Both the position numbers and the translations under genes were made by a program. Below, piece by piece: positions 9,739 through 19,716 of a stretch of 64,000 nucleotides of DNA. The notes below the pieces were generated by a model. The model did no database searches. It was not told where the DNA came from and worked only from the letters and a program-made list of their open reading frames with translations. Within the stretch, counting starts at the first letter, position 1, and every line of letters starts with the position of its first letter. The stretch comes from Propionispira arboris (GTDB taxonomy: Bacteria; Bacillota; Negativicutes; Selenomonadales; Selenomonadaceae): NCBI RefSeq assembly GCF_900109225.1, contig NZ_FNZK01000012.1, forward strand, positions 62,001-126,000, written 5' to 3'.

Positions 9739-9891
9739 TTTTTCATAGCTAACAGGCTGTTTTTAATAAAATAAATTAGATTTTTGAATTTTGACTATAA
9801 AAAAATGTCTATACGGTTTATAATATAATACGGTTTCATATTATATATATCAAATTATTCTACTTCAATAGAGATTAGAGGAGAATTTTAG

Positions 9892-11379
9892 ATGAGTAAA
9901 ACAATAAAAGAATTGGCAGCATTATTGACAGAGGTTAGCGTCGTTGGCGACGAAAATACAAGGATTCAATCCATAGCGCATGATTCGCGTAAGGTGACAC
10001 AAGATACTTTGTTTGTTTGTATATCAGGAGCCACTGTTGATGGTCATAAATTTATCGCACAGGCAATAGAAAATGGCGCAGTTGCAGTCTTGGTTGAAAA
10101 AGATGTTATTGTGCCAAAACATATTACAGTGGTGCGCGTACCAGATGTCAAAGCAGCTATGCACCTTGTGGTACCTTATTTTTATGATTACCCAGCTCGC
10201 AAAATGAGATTGGTTGGTATTACAGGAACGAATGGTAAAACAACGACCAGTTATGTATTGCGGGCCATTTTACGTGAAGCTGGCTATAAAGTTGGTTTGA
10301 TTGGAACCATTCAGATTATGATTGAAGATGAAATTCAGCCAATTCATAACACGACTCCAGATGTCATTGATTTGCAGTGCATTTTAGCCGATATGGCAAA
10401 GGCAAAAATGGATTATGTAGTGATGGAGGTTTCATCACATGCATTAGCGCAGGATCGTGTGATTGGCTGTGAGTTTGATACGGCAGTTTTTACAAATTTA
10501 ACGCAAGATCATCTTGATTATCATAAGACTTTGGAAAATTATGCCAAAGCTAAAGCGAGACTTTTTGATCTTGTTAGTGCTGCTGGACAGACAAAGGGAA
10601 ATAAGTCGGCAGTTATTAATATTGATGATGCGGCAAGTCTTGTTATGCTTGAACATACTACCTGCCAATGCTTGACCTATGCCATTCATAAAGAAAGTGA
10701 TTTGAGAGCAAGTGCTATTAATGTTTTGGCAAAAGGGGCTAATTTTACAATTTCAGGTGCCTTTGGTACAATGGATTTAAAATTAAAAATTACTGGAATT
10801 TTTAATGTGTATAATGTATTGTCAGCAGTTGGTGCAGCTTTAGCGGAAAAAATAGCACCGCAAATTATTCAGGCGACTTTGGAAAAGTTTACAAGTGTTC
10901 CTGGACGTTTTGAGCTAGTCGATGAGGGACAGGATTTTAGTGTGATTGTTGATTATGCACATACGCCAGATGGTTTGGAAAATATTTTGCATACAGCCCG
11001 TCAAATTGCTAAAAAACGGATTATTACAGTTTTTGGCTGTGGTGGTGACCGTGATCGTACAAAACGACCAATTATGGGGCGAATTGCGGCCAAGTTATCG
11101 GATGTTGTGATTGCAACCTCTGATAATCCACGAACGGAAGATCCGGAATTTATTTTATCGCAAGTGGAAGCGGGCGTTCAAGAAGAATTAGCGGGTAAAC
11201 CGCATGAAAAAATTATTGATCGAAAAACAGCGATTTTTCGAGCGATAGAAATTGCTCAAGTTGATGATATTGTTATTATTGCGGGTAAAGGACATGAAAA
11301 TTATCAAATTCTTAAGGACCAAACGATTCATTTTGATGATAAAGAAGTGGCTCGTGCAGCAATTAGGGGGAAACAATAA
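9892..11379 (+). CDS. murE: UDP-MurNAc-L-Ala-D-Glu: meso-diaminopimelate ligase
   Basis: Adds meso-diaminopimelate to the peptidoglycan precursor. 495 residues. The Mur-ligase ATP loop GITGTNGKTTT is at about residues 108-118. The DNPR motif near residue 410, characteristic of enzymes using meso-DAP rather than lysine, predicts a DAP-type wall. AGAGGAG precedes the ATG. The stop overlaps the murF start by one base. Transcription must begin again in the 160 bases after the preceding hairpin; an AT-rich stretch with TATAAT at 9819-9824 is present. Confidence 0.97.
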   Translation: MSKTIKELAALLTEVSVVGDENTRIQSIAHDSRKVTQDTLFVCISGATVDGHKFIAQAIENGAVAVLVEKDVIVPKHITVVRVPDVKAAMHLVVPYFYDYPARKMRLVGITGTNGKTTTSYVLRAILREAGYKVGLIGTIQIMIEDEIQPIHNTTPDVIDLQCILADMAKAKMDYVVMEVSSHALAQDRVIGCEFDTAVFTNLTQDHLDYHKTLENYAKAKARLFDLVSAAGQTKGNKSAVINIDDAASLVMLEHTTCQCLTYAIHKESDLRASAINVLAKGANFTISGAFGTMDLKLKITGIFNVYNVLSAVGAALAEKIAPQIIQATLEKFTSVPGRFELVDEGQDFSVIVDYAHTPDGLENILHTARQIAKKRIITVFGCGGDRDRTKRPIMGRIAAKLSDVVIATSDNPRTEDPEFILSQVEAGVQEELAGKPHEKIIDRKTAIFRAIEIAQVDDIVIIAGKGHENYQILKDQTIHFDDKEVARAAIRGKQ

Positions 11380-12746
11380 TGGCAAGCTTTACCCTTTCTG
11401 AAGTTCAGGCAGCTTTTTCGGCAGTTGTACTTCAAACAAAGCAAAACAAATTTTGTGATATTGTTACAGATACCCGATTCGTGAAGAAGGGTGTACTTTT
11501 TGTTGCATTGATTGGAGAAAAATTCGATGGACATGATTTTTTGCAAGCAGCTATTGAACAAGGTGCAGCCGGGGTTCTTGTCAGTCGTACATATTCAGAG
11601 GATCAACTGCATGATTTACCAGTTACGGTCATATATGCGGATGATACTTTAAAAGCATATCAGCTTTTGGCGAAAGCCTATCGGCGACGTTTTTCGATTC
11701 CGGTCATTGCGATTACTGGATCAAATGGAAAAACAACGACGAAAGATTTTACAGCAGCGGTACTTTCGGCTAAATTCAAGGTGCTGAAAACAGAAGCAAA
11801 TTTTAATAATGAAATCGGTTTGCCTAAAACACTGCTGCAATTACAGGCAACGCACCAAGTCGCCGTTGTGGAAATGGGAATGCGCGGATTTGGGCAAATT
11901 GCGAAACTAGCTGAGATTGCACGACCGACCATTGGAATTGTGACAAATGTTGGTGAGACTCACATGGAAATTTTGGGATCACTTGCTAATATTGCAAAAG
12001 CAAAAGCGGAACTTGTTGAACATTTGGATGAAGCTTCTGTGGCCATTTTAAATGCTGATAATTCTTTTGTAGCAGCCATGCAGAGCAAGGTGAAAGGTAA
12101 ATGTGTTACATTTGGGATAGAAAAGCCAAGTGACCTACGGGCTGGACATATAAAAACCGTGCATAAAAATTGTACGGAGTTTGACTGTACGTTTAAAGGA
12201 AAAACGTATTCGTTTGTTTTGCCAATAGTAGGCCGTCATAATGTTTATAATGTACTGGCAGCACTTGCTGTAGGGTTTACACTGGGGCTTTCTGCAATTG
12301 AAATGCAAAAAGGTTTGGCTGGTTTTACCCTGACGAAGATGCGTTTTGAAATCCAGCAGGTCGGTTTGTATCAGGTAATTAATGATGCTTATAACGCAAG
12401 TCCAATGTCGATGAAAGCTGCACTTGAAACCCTGGCTGAAGTTGCCTCAGCCCGTAAAATTGCTGTGTTGGGTGATATGCTCGAACTTGGCAGCGTCTCA
12501 GTGGAGGCTCATAAAAATATAGGAAAATTGGTTGCTGACCAGAAAATTGATGCATTGATAACATTTGGTGATATGGCAGCTCATATTGCGCAGGAAGCAC
12601 GAACAGCTGGGGTTAAATTGGTATATACTTGTAACTCTCATGCTGAAGCAGGCAAGGTTTTAAACGAAATCTTACAGCCGGATGATACGATCTTATTTAA
12701 GGGGTCGCGGGGCATGCAGATGGAAAAAATCATTGATTTGATTTAA
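11379..12746 (+). CDS. murF: UDP-MurNAc-tripeptide: D-Ala-D-Ala ligase
   Basis: Attaches D-Ala-D-Ala to give the UDP-MurNAc pentapeptide. 455 residues. Mur-ligase ATP loop ITGSNGKTTTKDF lies near residue 113, followed by the central ENxxN region (TEANFNNEIG) and the C-terminal domain. It overlaps murE by one base (TAATG), so the two are translationally coupled. Confidence 0.96.
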   Translation: MASFTLSEVQAAFSAVVLQTKQNKFCDIVTDTRFVKKGVLFVALIGEKFDGHDFLQAAIEQGAAGVLVSRTYSEDQLHDLPVTVIYADDTLKAYQLLAKAYRRRFSIPVIAITGSNGKTTTKDFTAAVLSAKFKVLKTEANFNNEIGLPKTLLQLQATHQVAVVEMGMRGFGQIAKLAEIARPTIGIVTNVGETHMEILGSLANIAKAKAELVEHLDEASVAILNADNSFVAAMQSKVKGKCVTFGIEKPSDLRAGHIKTVHKNCTEFDCTFKGKTYSFVLPIVGRHNVYNVLAALAVGFTLGLSAIEMQKGLAGFTLTKMRFEIQQVGLYQVINDAYNASPMSMKAALETLAEVASARKIAVLGDMLELGSVSVEAHKNIGKLVADQKIDALITFGDMAAHIAQEARTAGVKLVYTCNSHAEAGKVLNEILQPDDTILFKGSRGMQMEKIIDLI

Positions 12747-12770
12747 TATTTGGGAGGAATCAGTTTTATT

Positions 12771-13730
12771 ATGTCAGTTTTATTTTATCCGACACTGGTG
12801 GCACTATTGATTGTTTTAATCAGCGGTCCTGTGCTTATTCCAATATTACATAAAATGAAATTTGGTCAGAGTATTCGTCAAGAAGGACCAAAGAGTCATC
12901 AAGCGAAAACAGGAACACCAACAATGGGCGGACTTATGATTATGATTGCTATTGTAATTTCAACGTGTTTCTTTGCTAAACTAAATATGGAGGTTTGTTT
13001 AGCCCTTTTTGTTATGTTAGGTCATTGCTTTATTGGATTTTTAGATGATTATATAAAAGTTGTTTTAAAACGAAATTTAGGTTTAAAGGCAAAACAGAAA
13101 CTTTTTGGGCAGATTGTTATGGCGTTGATTGTTACGTACGTTGGGGTAAATTATATGGGGATGAAAACAGATCTATGGATTCCGTTTAGCGGTATAACGT
13201 TTGATTTGGGCATCTTGTATTATTTTTTAGTGTTTTTTGTCCTCGTGGGGACAACAAATGCGGTCAATTTGACCGATGGGCTGGATGGTCTGGCAGCTGG
13301 AACAATGACCATTGCTATTTTGGCTTATGCACTTATTTGTTTACGTTTTGGGAAAACCGATCTTGCTATTTTTTGTTTGGCTGTAGCGGGGGCAACGATA
13401 GGCTTTTTGTGGTTTAATGTGCATCCGGCAAAAGTTTTCATGGGAGACACCGGTTCATTGGCACTTGGAGGTGCGTTAGCTGCGGTCGCAATTTTGACTA
13501 AGACCGAAATTTTATTAGCGATTGTTGGTTTTGTTTTTGTCATTGAAGCGTTGTCCGTTATCATACAGGTTATTTCTTTTAAAACAAGAGGCAAACGTGT
13601 TTTTTTAATGAGTCCAATTCATCATCATTTTGAATTGAAAGGCTGGTCTGAAACAAAGGTTGTCGGAGTTTTTTGGCTGGTTGGTTTGATTTGCAGCGTG
13701 GCAGCTTTACTGATATTGAAGGTAAGTTAA
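12771..13730 (+). CDS. mraY: Phospho-N-acetylmuramoyl-pentapeptide transferase
   Basis: Integral membrane enzyme moving phospho-MurNAc-pentapeptide to undecaprenyl phosphate to form lipid I. About ten membrane segments. Diagnostic motifs are FLDDYIKV, NAVNLTDGLDGLAAG and the HHHFE block near the C terminus. The start is the ATG at 12771: GGGAGG at 12751-12756 is its ribosome site, and it falls inside the longer open frame that begins at a TTG at 12750. 319 residues. Confidence 0.97.
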   Translation: MSVLFYPTLVALLIVLISGPVLIPILHKMKFGQSIRQEGPKSHQAKTGTPTMGGLMIMIAIVISTCFFAKLNMEVCLALFVMLGHCFIGFLDDYIKVVLKRNLGLKAKQKLFGQIVMALIVTYVGVNYMGMKTDLWIPFSGITFDLGILYYFLVFFVLVGTTNAVNLTDGLDGLAAGTMTIAILAYALICLRFGKTDLAIFCLAVAGATIGFLWFNVHPAKVFMGDTGSLALGGALAAVAILTKTEILLAIVGFVFVIEALSVIIQVISFKTRGKRVFLMSPIHHHFELKGWSETKVVGVFWLVGLICSVAALLILKVS

Positions 13731-13748
13731 TCTGGAGGAATAGAAAAG

Positions 13749-15113
13749 ATGGATTTTGTAGACAAACAAGTTGTTGTTTTAGGTGCTGGAATCAGCGGCT
13801 TTGCCGTTGCAAAACTGGCTTGTAAATTGGGAGCCCGTGTTATTTTAAGTGATACAAAAACAGAAGATAAGATTAAGCTTGATTTACATGAGTTGCGCGC
13901 TTGTGGCGTTACGGTTGTGCTTGGACCGCAGCAAGATAGTTTGCTGGCTGGTCTTGATTATTTGATTCTTTCGCCGGGGGTTCCTATGGCGATTCCACTT
14001 GTGGCAAAGGCGAAGCTGCTTGGCATTGAAATTATGAGTGAAGTTGAAGTTGCTTATCGTTTAGCACAGGTACCAATTTATGCGATTACGGGAACGAATG
14101 GAAAAACGACCACGACCACACTTTTGGGTGAACTTTTGAAGACGTTGCAACAAAATGTGGGTATCGGTGGCAATATTGGTGAACCACTTTGTGACGAAGT
14201 GATGCGTGTAGGCTCAACAGGTTGTGTTGCGGCTGAAATATCAAGTTATCAACTCGAAGGTGTTCGTGAATTTAAACCGCATATTGCTGCTGTTTTAAAT
14301 GTGACACCGGATCATATTGCGCGGCATGGATCGGTGGATGCTTATCAAAAAATGAAGGAACGGATTTTTCAGAAGCAAACCAAAGAGGATTATCTTGTAC
14401 TTAATTATGATGATGCCAGGACACGTTCAATGGCAGCACGTGCTAGCGGAAAAGTGCTGTTTTTTAGTCGTCTGGAGACATTAAAAGAAGGTGCTTTTAT
14501 CCAAGATGATTCTTTTGTGATTCTTTGGGACAAACAAATATATCGTATTTGTGCCGTCAAAGATATGCAGATCAAAGGCGGGCATAATGTTGAAAATGCA
14601 TTGGCAGCAATTTCCATCGCATTTTTGGCTGGGGTTGATACGCTTGAAATGGTGGCAGTTTTAAAAAAATTTGCCGGCGTTGAACATAGAATTGAACCAG
14701 TACGGACGATCGGGAAAGTACCCTATTATAATGATTCGAAGGCGACCAATCCGGAATCAGCAATCAAGGCACTCGAAACGTTTGACGGACATATAATTTT
14801 GGTTGCTGGCGGGCATGATAAAAACACAGATTTGACAGATTTTATGAAACTGGTTTGTGAAAAAGTGGATCAGCTTATTTTAATCGGTGCGGCAGCAGCT
14901 CGGTTTAAAGAGGCTGCCATTAAAAATGGATTTTCAGCAGCGAATATTCATGAAGCGGGCTATTCGATGGAAGCTGCTATACGTTTAGCATATCAGATGG
15001 CACAGTATCCTCAAGTTGTTTTATTGTCCCCAGCGTGTGCAAGCTTTGACATGTTTGATGGATATGAAGAACGTGGTCGTGCCTTTAAAAAGTTAATACA
15101 ACAGTTGAAATAG
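13749..15113 (+). CDS. murD: UDP-MurNAc-L-Ala: D-glutamate ligase
   Basis: Adds D-glutamate to UDP-MurNAc-L-alanine. 454 residues. The N-terminal Rossmann-like motif is VLGAGISGFAVAKL, the ATP loop is ITGTNGKTTTTTL near residue 115, and the C-terminal PACASFDMFDGYEERG block matches MurD. The GGAGG site is good. In most Firmicutes ftsW or spoVE follows; here murG comes directly, 34 bases on. Confidence 0.97.
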   Translation: MDFVDKQVVVLGAGISGFAVAKLACKLGARVILSDTKTEDKIKLDLHELRACGVTVVLGPQQDSLLAGLDYLILSPGVPMAIPLVAKAKLLGIEIMSEVEVAYRLAQVPIYAITGTNGKTTTTTLLGELLKTLQQNVGIGGNIGEPLCDEVMRVGSTGCVAAEISSYQLEGVREFKPHIAAVLNVTPDHIARHGSVDAYQKMKERIFQKQTKEDYLVLNYDDARTRSMAARASGKVLFFSRLETLKEGAFIQDDSFVILWDKQIYRICAVKDMQIKGGHNVENALAAISIAFLAGVDTLEMVAVLKKFAGVEHRIEPVRTIGKVPYYNDSKATNPESAIKALETFDGHIILVAGGHDKNTDLTDFMKLVCEKVDQLILIGAAAARFKEAAIKNGFSAANIHEAGYSMEAAIRLAYQMAQYPQVVLLSPACASFDMFDGYEERGRAFKKLIQQLK

Positions 15114-15147
15114 AATTTTGTAGTTTATAAGCAAGGAGCGCTTGATT

Positions 15148-16287
15148 GTGAAAATCATTATATCAGGTGGAGGGACGGGTGGACATATTTACCCGGCTAT
15201 CACATTGATCAGGACCATCCAAAACCAAGTGAAAAATCTAGAAATTCTTTATGTTGGTACAAAAATTGGTTTGGAAGCAGATATCATTCCAAAAGAAGGA
15301 TTACCATTTCAAACGGTTGATATCCGTGGGTTGGAACGGAAGCTATCGCTTAAAATGACGAAAACAATTGGTAAAGCGATTCATGGTGTTTGGCAGGCTA
15401 GACGAATTGTAAAACAATTTAAACCAGATGTTGTAATCGGCACCGGCGGTTTCGTCTGCGGACCTATTTTACTGGCGGCAAGTTTAATGGGGATTCCTAC
15501 TTTAATTCAAGAACAAAATGTAATTCCGGGGATCACGAATAAGCTTTTGGCAAAATTTGTTACGAAAATTGCCGTGGGCTATCAGGACGCGGTGCAGTAT
15601 TTCCCAAAAGAAAAAGTTGTGTTTACTGGTAATCCAATTCGAGCAGAAGTTTTATCAATGAATCGTCAGGCTGGTTTAGCAGAGTTTGGTTTTGATACGA
15701 ATAAAAAGACAATATTAATTTCGGGCGGCAGTCGTGGGGCACGCAGTATGAACCGAGCCATGATTGATGTGCATAAACATTTTGCCTGTAGTCAAAACAT
15801 ACAATTATTGCATGTTACGGGGAAAAATGAGTATAATGATATAGTTGCCAGCGTGCAGGAACAGGGTCTTGATTTACAACAAAGCAGGAATATCCTGATT
15901 AAGCCATATTTATATGATATGCCCAAGGCACTGGCACTTGCTGATTTAGCAATATTTCGAGCTGGTGCAACAGGTATTGCTGAATTAACGGCGAAAGGCA
16001 TACCATCTATTTTGATTCCATATCCATATGCAGCGGAAAATCATCAAGAATTTAATGCTTTAGCATTGGTAAAACGTGGTGCGGCAGTTATGATTCGCGA
16101 TAAAGATCTTACATCGGCCGGATTGATTGAAGCGATAGAATCAATCATAAGTGAGCCGGTTAAACTTTTAAAAATGGCAACAGCGAGTCGGGAAATGGGT
16201 CGACCAGAAGCAGCCGAAGAAATTGCGAAAATCGTAATTTTGCTGGCTGATCAGGGACTAAAAAAATTATGCAATGATGACATATAA
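15148..16287 (+). CDS. murG: Lipid II synthase, GlcNAc transferase MurG
   Basis: Transfers GlcNAc to lipid I on the cytoplasmic face of the membrane to make lipid II. GTG at 15148 is chosen because AAGGAG (15133-15138) lies 9 bases before it, and the protein then starts MKIIISGGGTGGH as usual; a TTG at 15142 is too close. 379 residues. Motifs: the glycine-rich GGGTGGHIYPA loop, GSRGARSMN, and PYPYAAENHQEFNA in the UDP-sugar site. Confidence 0.97.
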   Translation: MKIIISGGGTGGHIYPAITLIRTIQNQVKNLEILYVGTKIGLEADIIPKEGLPFQTVDIRGLERKLSLKMTKTIGKAIHGVWQARRIVKQFKPDVVIGTGGFVCGPILLAASLMGIPTLIQEQNVIPGITNKLLAKFVTKIAVGYQDAVQYFPKEKVVFTGNPIRAEVLSMNRQAGLAEFGFDTNKKTILISGGSRGARSMNRAMIDVHKHFACSQNIQLLHVTGKNEYNDIVASVQEQGLDLQQSRNILIKPYLYDMPKALALADLAIFRAGATGIAELTAKGIPSILIPYPYAAENHQEFNALALVKRGAAVMIRDKDLTSAGLIEAIESIISEPVKLLKMATASREMGRPEAAEEIAKIVILLADQGLKKLCNDDI

Positions 16288-16306
16288 ATAAAGGGGGAGA
16301 GTATCG

Positions 16307-17683
16307 TTGCTAAAACATATGAATAAAATTCACTTTGTTGGCATTGGCGGTGCCGGGATGAGTGCAATAGCAAAAATTTTAGTGGAAAAAGGTTATAGTG
16401 TTTCCGGGTCCGATTTACATGGATCAGAATTGGTTGAAAAATTAAAAGCGCAAGGGGCAAAAATAGTTCAAGGCCATAATAAAGAGAATGTTATTGGCGT
16501 TGATGCGATCGTTGTTTCAACGGCTATTGCCAATGATAATCCAGAAGTTGTGGCAGCAAGAGAAAATAATATTACGATATTTCATCGTTCTGATATTGTG
16601 GCAATGCTGATGAATCAGGAAAAAGGGATTGCTGTAGCAGGTGCTCACGGGAAAACAACGACAACATCTATGCTGGGTGTGACTCTTGATCATGCAGGGA
16701 TTCAGCCGACAATTATAATTGGCGGTGAAGTTGATTATTTAGGCAGTAATGCTAAGCTTGGCAATGGTGCGTATCTAGTGGCTGAAGCGGATGAAAGTGA
16801 TGGCTCTTTCTTGAAACTCTTACCACATATTGCTGTAGTTACCAATATTGAAGATGATCATATGGATTATTATGGTTCAATGGAAAATATATTAAAGACG
16901 TTTAAACAATTTATTTGCAATTTGTCCCAAAAAGATGGCTTGGCAGTGCTGTGCTTTGAAAATGAGAATATAAGAAATATAGCTCCAACGCTTGACCGCC
17001 ATTATTTGTCGTATGCTATTGATTATAAAGCCGATTATCAGGCGGCAAATATTCATATTGATGGTGCGGGAACGTCCTTTGATGTTATGCACAATGGTGT
17101 GAATTTAGGCAGGATTGCTTTACGTGTACCTGGGCGGCATAATGTACTTAATGCACTCGCGGCAACGGTTGTAGGTATTCAGCTTGGTTTGAGCGTTGAA
17201 CAAATGGCAGCTGGATTTGTCCATTTTAATGGGGCGAAACGTCGTTTTCAAACCAAAGGACGTTTTGATGGTATTTGGATTGTCGATGATTATGCACATC
17301 ACCCTACAGAAATTCGCACGACACTTATTGCAGCGAAACAGACCAAACCAAATCGTGTGATCTGTGCATTTCAACCGCATCGGTATACCAGAACAAAGCT
17401 TCTACTCAATGACTATGGATCGTGCTTTAAAGAAGCCGATATTTTAGTTTTAACGGATATTTATTCTGCGGGTGAAGCACCGATTGCTGGTATTAATGGA
17501 GAAACCATAAAAAACGAAGTAGAAAAGCAAACTGGTAAAGAGGTAATTTACATTCCTAAGCGTAGAGATATAGCTTTTTATCTGCGAAGCATTGCCAAAT
17601 CTGGCGACCTTATACTTAGTATGGGCGCTGGCGATATTTACCGTACGGGCGAAGAATTAGTAGACCTTTTAAACGAAAAATAA
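16307..17683 (+). CDS. murC: UDP-N-acetylmuramate: L-alanine ligase
   Basis: First ligase of the pentapeptide pathway, adding L-alanine to UDP-MurNAc. 458 residues. N-terminal GIGGAGMSAIA, ATP loop GAHGKTTTTSML near residue 114, and VDDYAHHPTEI in the C-terminal part. TTG at 16307 has GGGGGAG seven bases before it; ATG at 16319 is a possible alternative. murB, often the next gene, is missing here, and a long-palindrome repeat lies between this gene and ddl. Confidence 0.96.
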   Translation: MLKHMNKIHFVGIGGAGMSAIAKILVEKGYSVSGSDLHGSELVEKLKAQGAKIVQGHNKENVIGVDAIVVSTAIANDNPEVVAARENNITIFHRSDIVAMLMNQEKGIAVAGAHGKTTTTSMLGVTLDHAGIQPTIIIGGEVDYLGSNAKLGNGAYLVAEADESDGSFLKLLPHIAVVTNIEDDHMDYYGSMENILKTFKQFICNLSQKDGLAVLCFENENIRNIAPTLDRHYLSYAIDYKADYQAANIHIDGAGTSFDVMHNGVNLGRIALRVPGRHNVLNALAATVVGIQLGLSVEQMAAGFVHFNGAKRRFQTKGRFDGIWIVDDYAHHPTEIRTTLIAAKQTKPNRVICAFQPHRYTRTKLLLNDYGSCFKEADILVLTDIYSAGEAPIAGINGETIKNEVEKQTGKEVIYIPKRRDIAFYLRSIAKSGDLILSMGAGDIYRTGEELVDLLNEK

Positions 17684-17688
17684 TTGTG

Positions 17689-17832
17689 ATATATATGGCA
17701 TTAAAAATTTTACATGGTAATCGTCGGGAACGGGGGTATAGGGCTCCGTGGCGTGCGTAGGAAGCAAGCGATGCCCCCACCCCTCTGACAAAGTGATAAA
17801 CTGGATGTAATTTTTTTAATGCGTTCTATATA
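17689..17832. repeat. Long-palindrome dispersed element, copy 1 (full length)
   Basis: About 144 bp lying 26 bases before ddl. The ends are TATA-rich. The left arm GCATTAAAAATTTTACAT pairs with the right arm ATGTAATTTTTTTAATGC apart from two T-T mismatches. An inner GC-rich stem pairs GGGGGTAT with ATGCCCCC. The left half shares ATGGTAATCGTCGGGAAC with copy 3 (16 of 18 bases), and the right half shares CTGACA...TTTAATGC with copy 2. It could be a MITE-like element or a structured RNA leader. No transposase is present. Confidence 0.7.
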
Positions 17833-17857
17833 GACCGTAAACAGGGGGATTTTTAAC

Positions 17858-18793
17858 GTGAAGGATAAGAAGATTGTTGTCTTGATGGGTGGACCTTCAG
17901 CCGAAGCAGAAGTTTCATTAAATACAGGCAAGGCAATTTTAGCAGCACTCAAAGAAAAAGGGTATAATGCTGAGGGGTTGGAACTTGACCCGCATCATCT
18001 GGTTGAACAATTGCGGGAACGTCATTGTGATATTGTATTTAATGCGGTGCATGGTAAATTTGGTGAAGATGGTGTGCTCCAGGGTGTACTGGACATGATC
18101 GGGATACCCTATACGGGGTCGGGTGTTTTAGCCTCTGCGGTAACGATGGATAAAGTTGTTTCAAAAAATATTTTTATGGCACGGGGTATCTCAACACCTC
18201 GTTCAAAGTCATATCTCAAAGAAGACCAGCAGCGTGACCTGGTTAAGGAAATCATGCAAGAGTTTTCGCTGCCGGTTGTTGTGAAATCAGCGGCTCAAGG
18301 GTCCAGTATTGGCGTTAGCATTGTTGAAAAACAAGCAAACTTGCAACAAGCGCTAGTTACAGCTTTTGAATACAGTCATGACGTTCTAATTGAAGAATTT
18401 ATTAAAGGTCGTGAACTGACTGTAGCTGTATGGGGAAATTCTGCCGATAAAACAGCCTTGCCGATTATTGAAATCGTACCACATTCGGGTACCTATGATT
18501 ATCAGTCAAAATATACGAAAGGCGCAACCGAATATATAGTGCCAGCAAACCTTGATGCAGCGATTACAAAATCCGTTCAGGAGCTGGCTGTCCGCACATT
18601 TACGGCGGCAGGGTGTTCAGGTATCGCTCGCGTTGATTTGATGCTTGATAAAGACAACATACCCTATGTGCTGGAGGTAAACTCAGTTCCAGGAATGACT
18701 GCTACCTCGTTGGTGCCTAAAGCCGCGCAAGCTTTGGGGATTGAATTCCCTGCTTTGTGTGAAAAACTCCTTGCTATGGTAAATTTGGATTAG
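17858..18793 (+). CDS. ddl: D-alanine: D-alanine ligase
   Basis: ATP-grasp enzyme making the D-Ala-D-Ala used by MurF. 311 residues. Motifs: AAQGSSIGVS (ATP-grasp small loop), EEFIKGRELTV, and the metal-binding end EVNSVPGMTATSL. The start is GTG at 17858 with AGGGGG upstream. It sits between murC and ftsQ and is followed by its own terminator. The palindromic repeat just upstream probably lies in its leader. Confidence 0.96.
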   Translation: MKDKKIVVLMGGPSAEAEVSLNTGKAILAALKEKGYNAEGLELDPHHLVEQLRERHCDIVFNAVHGKFGEDGVLQGVLDMIGIPYTGSGVLASAVTMDKVVSKNIFMARGISTPRSKSYLKEDQQRDLVKEIMQEFSLPVVVKSAAQGSSIGVSIVEKQANLQQALVTAFEYSHDVLIEEFIKGRELTVAVWGNSADKTALPIIEIVPHSGTYDYQSKYTKGATEYIVPANLDAAITKSVQELAVRTFTAAGCSGIARVDLMLDKDNIPYVLEVNSVPGMTATSLVPKAAQALGIEFPALCEKLLAMVNLD

Positions 18794-18800
18794 AAAAAAA

Positions 18801-18842
18801 AATAAAAATCAGGCGGTAAGAGTACTGCCTGGTTTTTATTTT
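18801..18842 (+). terminator. Intrinsic terminator after ddl
   Basis: AAAAATCAGGC pairs with GCCTGGTTTTT around an 11-base loop, followed by T-rich sequence. Confidence 0.85.
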
Positions 18843-18954
18843 TAATATACGGGACAAAAGTCGCTTTCTTATTGGTATTCATATGATATATAATAAATCT
18901 ATTCACTTTAATATATTATGTGGGAGTGTTGTCGTTAAAATGAGGTGGAATTAA

Positions 18955-19701
18955 ATGGATGAGATGGATCATGAAGTGAGAAAAAAAACAATTTCAAAAC
19001 AATTCTTCCTGCTCGTATTTATTTTGCTTATTTTTTTTATTGGCATGATCAGTTTGCTTTGTTCACCAGTTTTTAGTGTCAGTCGTGTACAAGTAAGTGG
19101 AAACACATATATGTCGCAAGATGAAGTGATACGGATTGCTGGACTGCCGGATCGAGTTAATATTTTTCGTCTGACAACCAGGGAAATTCAAACGAAACTT
19201 TGCAAGGATTTGCGTATTGAACAAGCAGTCGTTCAAAGAAGTTTTCCTAGTACAATTAAAATTCAAATTATAGAGCGCAAACCAATTGCATCTGTGGCCT
19301 GTGAATATGGTTTTCTCGAAATTGATAAAAAGGGTATGGTCCTTGCTGTTCATAAAACCATAACAGATATGCAGGTTCCGATTATAACAGGCGTTGTGCT
19401 GCACAATTTATATATTGGTGACAGTGTACTGGATGCGACGTGTCTGAAAGTACTAGAGTATTTAGCACAGCTTGATGAAACTTCAGTAAATCAAATATCA
19501 GAAGTTCATATAGCAGCACCAGACCAGATTGCGGCCTATACAAGGAATTCAGTCCAAATTCGTCTGGGCAGTACAGATCGATTATCAGAAAAGGCAAAAG
19601 CAACGCAGGATTTTATTCAAAACATGCAAACCATGAAACAGTCTATTGAATATATTGATTTTAATTTTACAGCACCTTTTATTAAATTTAAAAATAGATA
19701 G
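18955..19701 (+). CDS. ftsQ: Cell division protein FtsQ/DivIB
   Basis: 248 residues. A charged cytoplasmic N terminus, one membrane segment at about residues 18-40, and a POTRA domain (VSRVQVSGNTYMSQDEVIRI) are followed by the FtsQ beta domain. It recruits FtsL/FtsB and controls septal synthesis outside the inner membrane. The gene begins after a terminator, so it needs its own promoter; TATAAT at 18889-18894 with a weak -35 is the best candidate. The DUF881 gene follows by 15 bases. Confidence 0.9.
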   Translation: MDEMDHEVRKKTISKQFFLLVFILLIFFIGMISLLCSPVFSVSRVQVSGNTYMSQDEVIRIAGLPDRVNIFRLTTREIQTKLCKDLRIEQAVVQRSFPSTIKIQIIERKPIASVACEYGFLEIDKKGMVLAVHKTITDMQVPIITGVVLHNLYIGDSVLDATCLKVLEYLAQLDETSVNQISEVHIAAPDQIAAYTRNSVQIRLGSTDRLSEKAKATQDFIQNMQTMKQSIEYIDFNFTAPFIKFKNR

Positions 19702-19716
19702 GAAGAGGGTCTACGA

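Noticed and set aside
9791-9824. TTGACT and TATAAT upstream of murE as a sigma-A promoter
   Set aside because: The spacer is 22 bases, too long for sigma-A; no better -35 was found, so no promoter was listed.
12750-12770. Longer mraY from the TTG at 12750
   Set aside because: GGGAGG of the true ribosome site is within the extension; ATG at 12771 fits.
17720-17790. GC-rich island between murC and ddl considered as a tRNA or rRNA fragment
   Set aside because: No cloverleaf, no CCA end and no rRNA-like core; it is the inner stem of the long-palindrome element.
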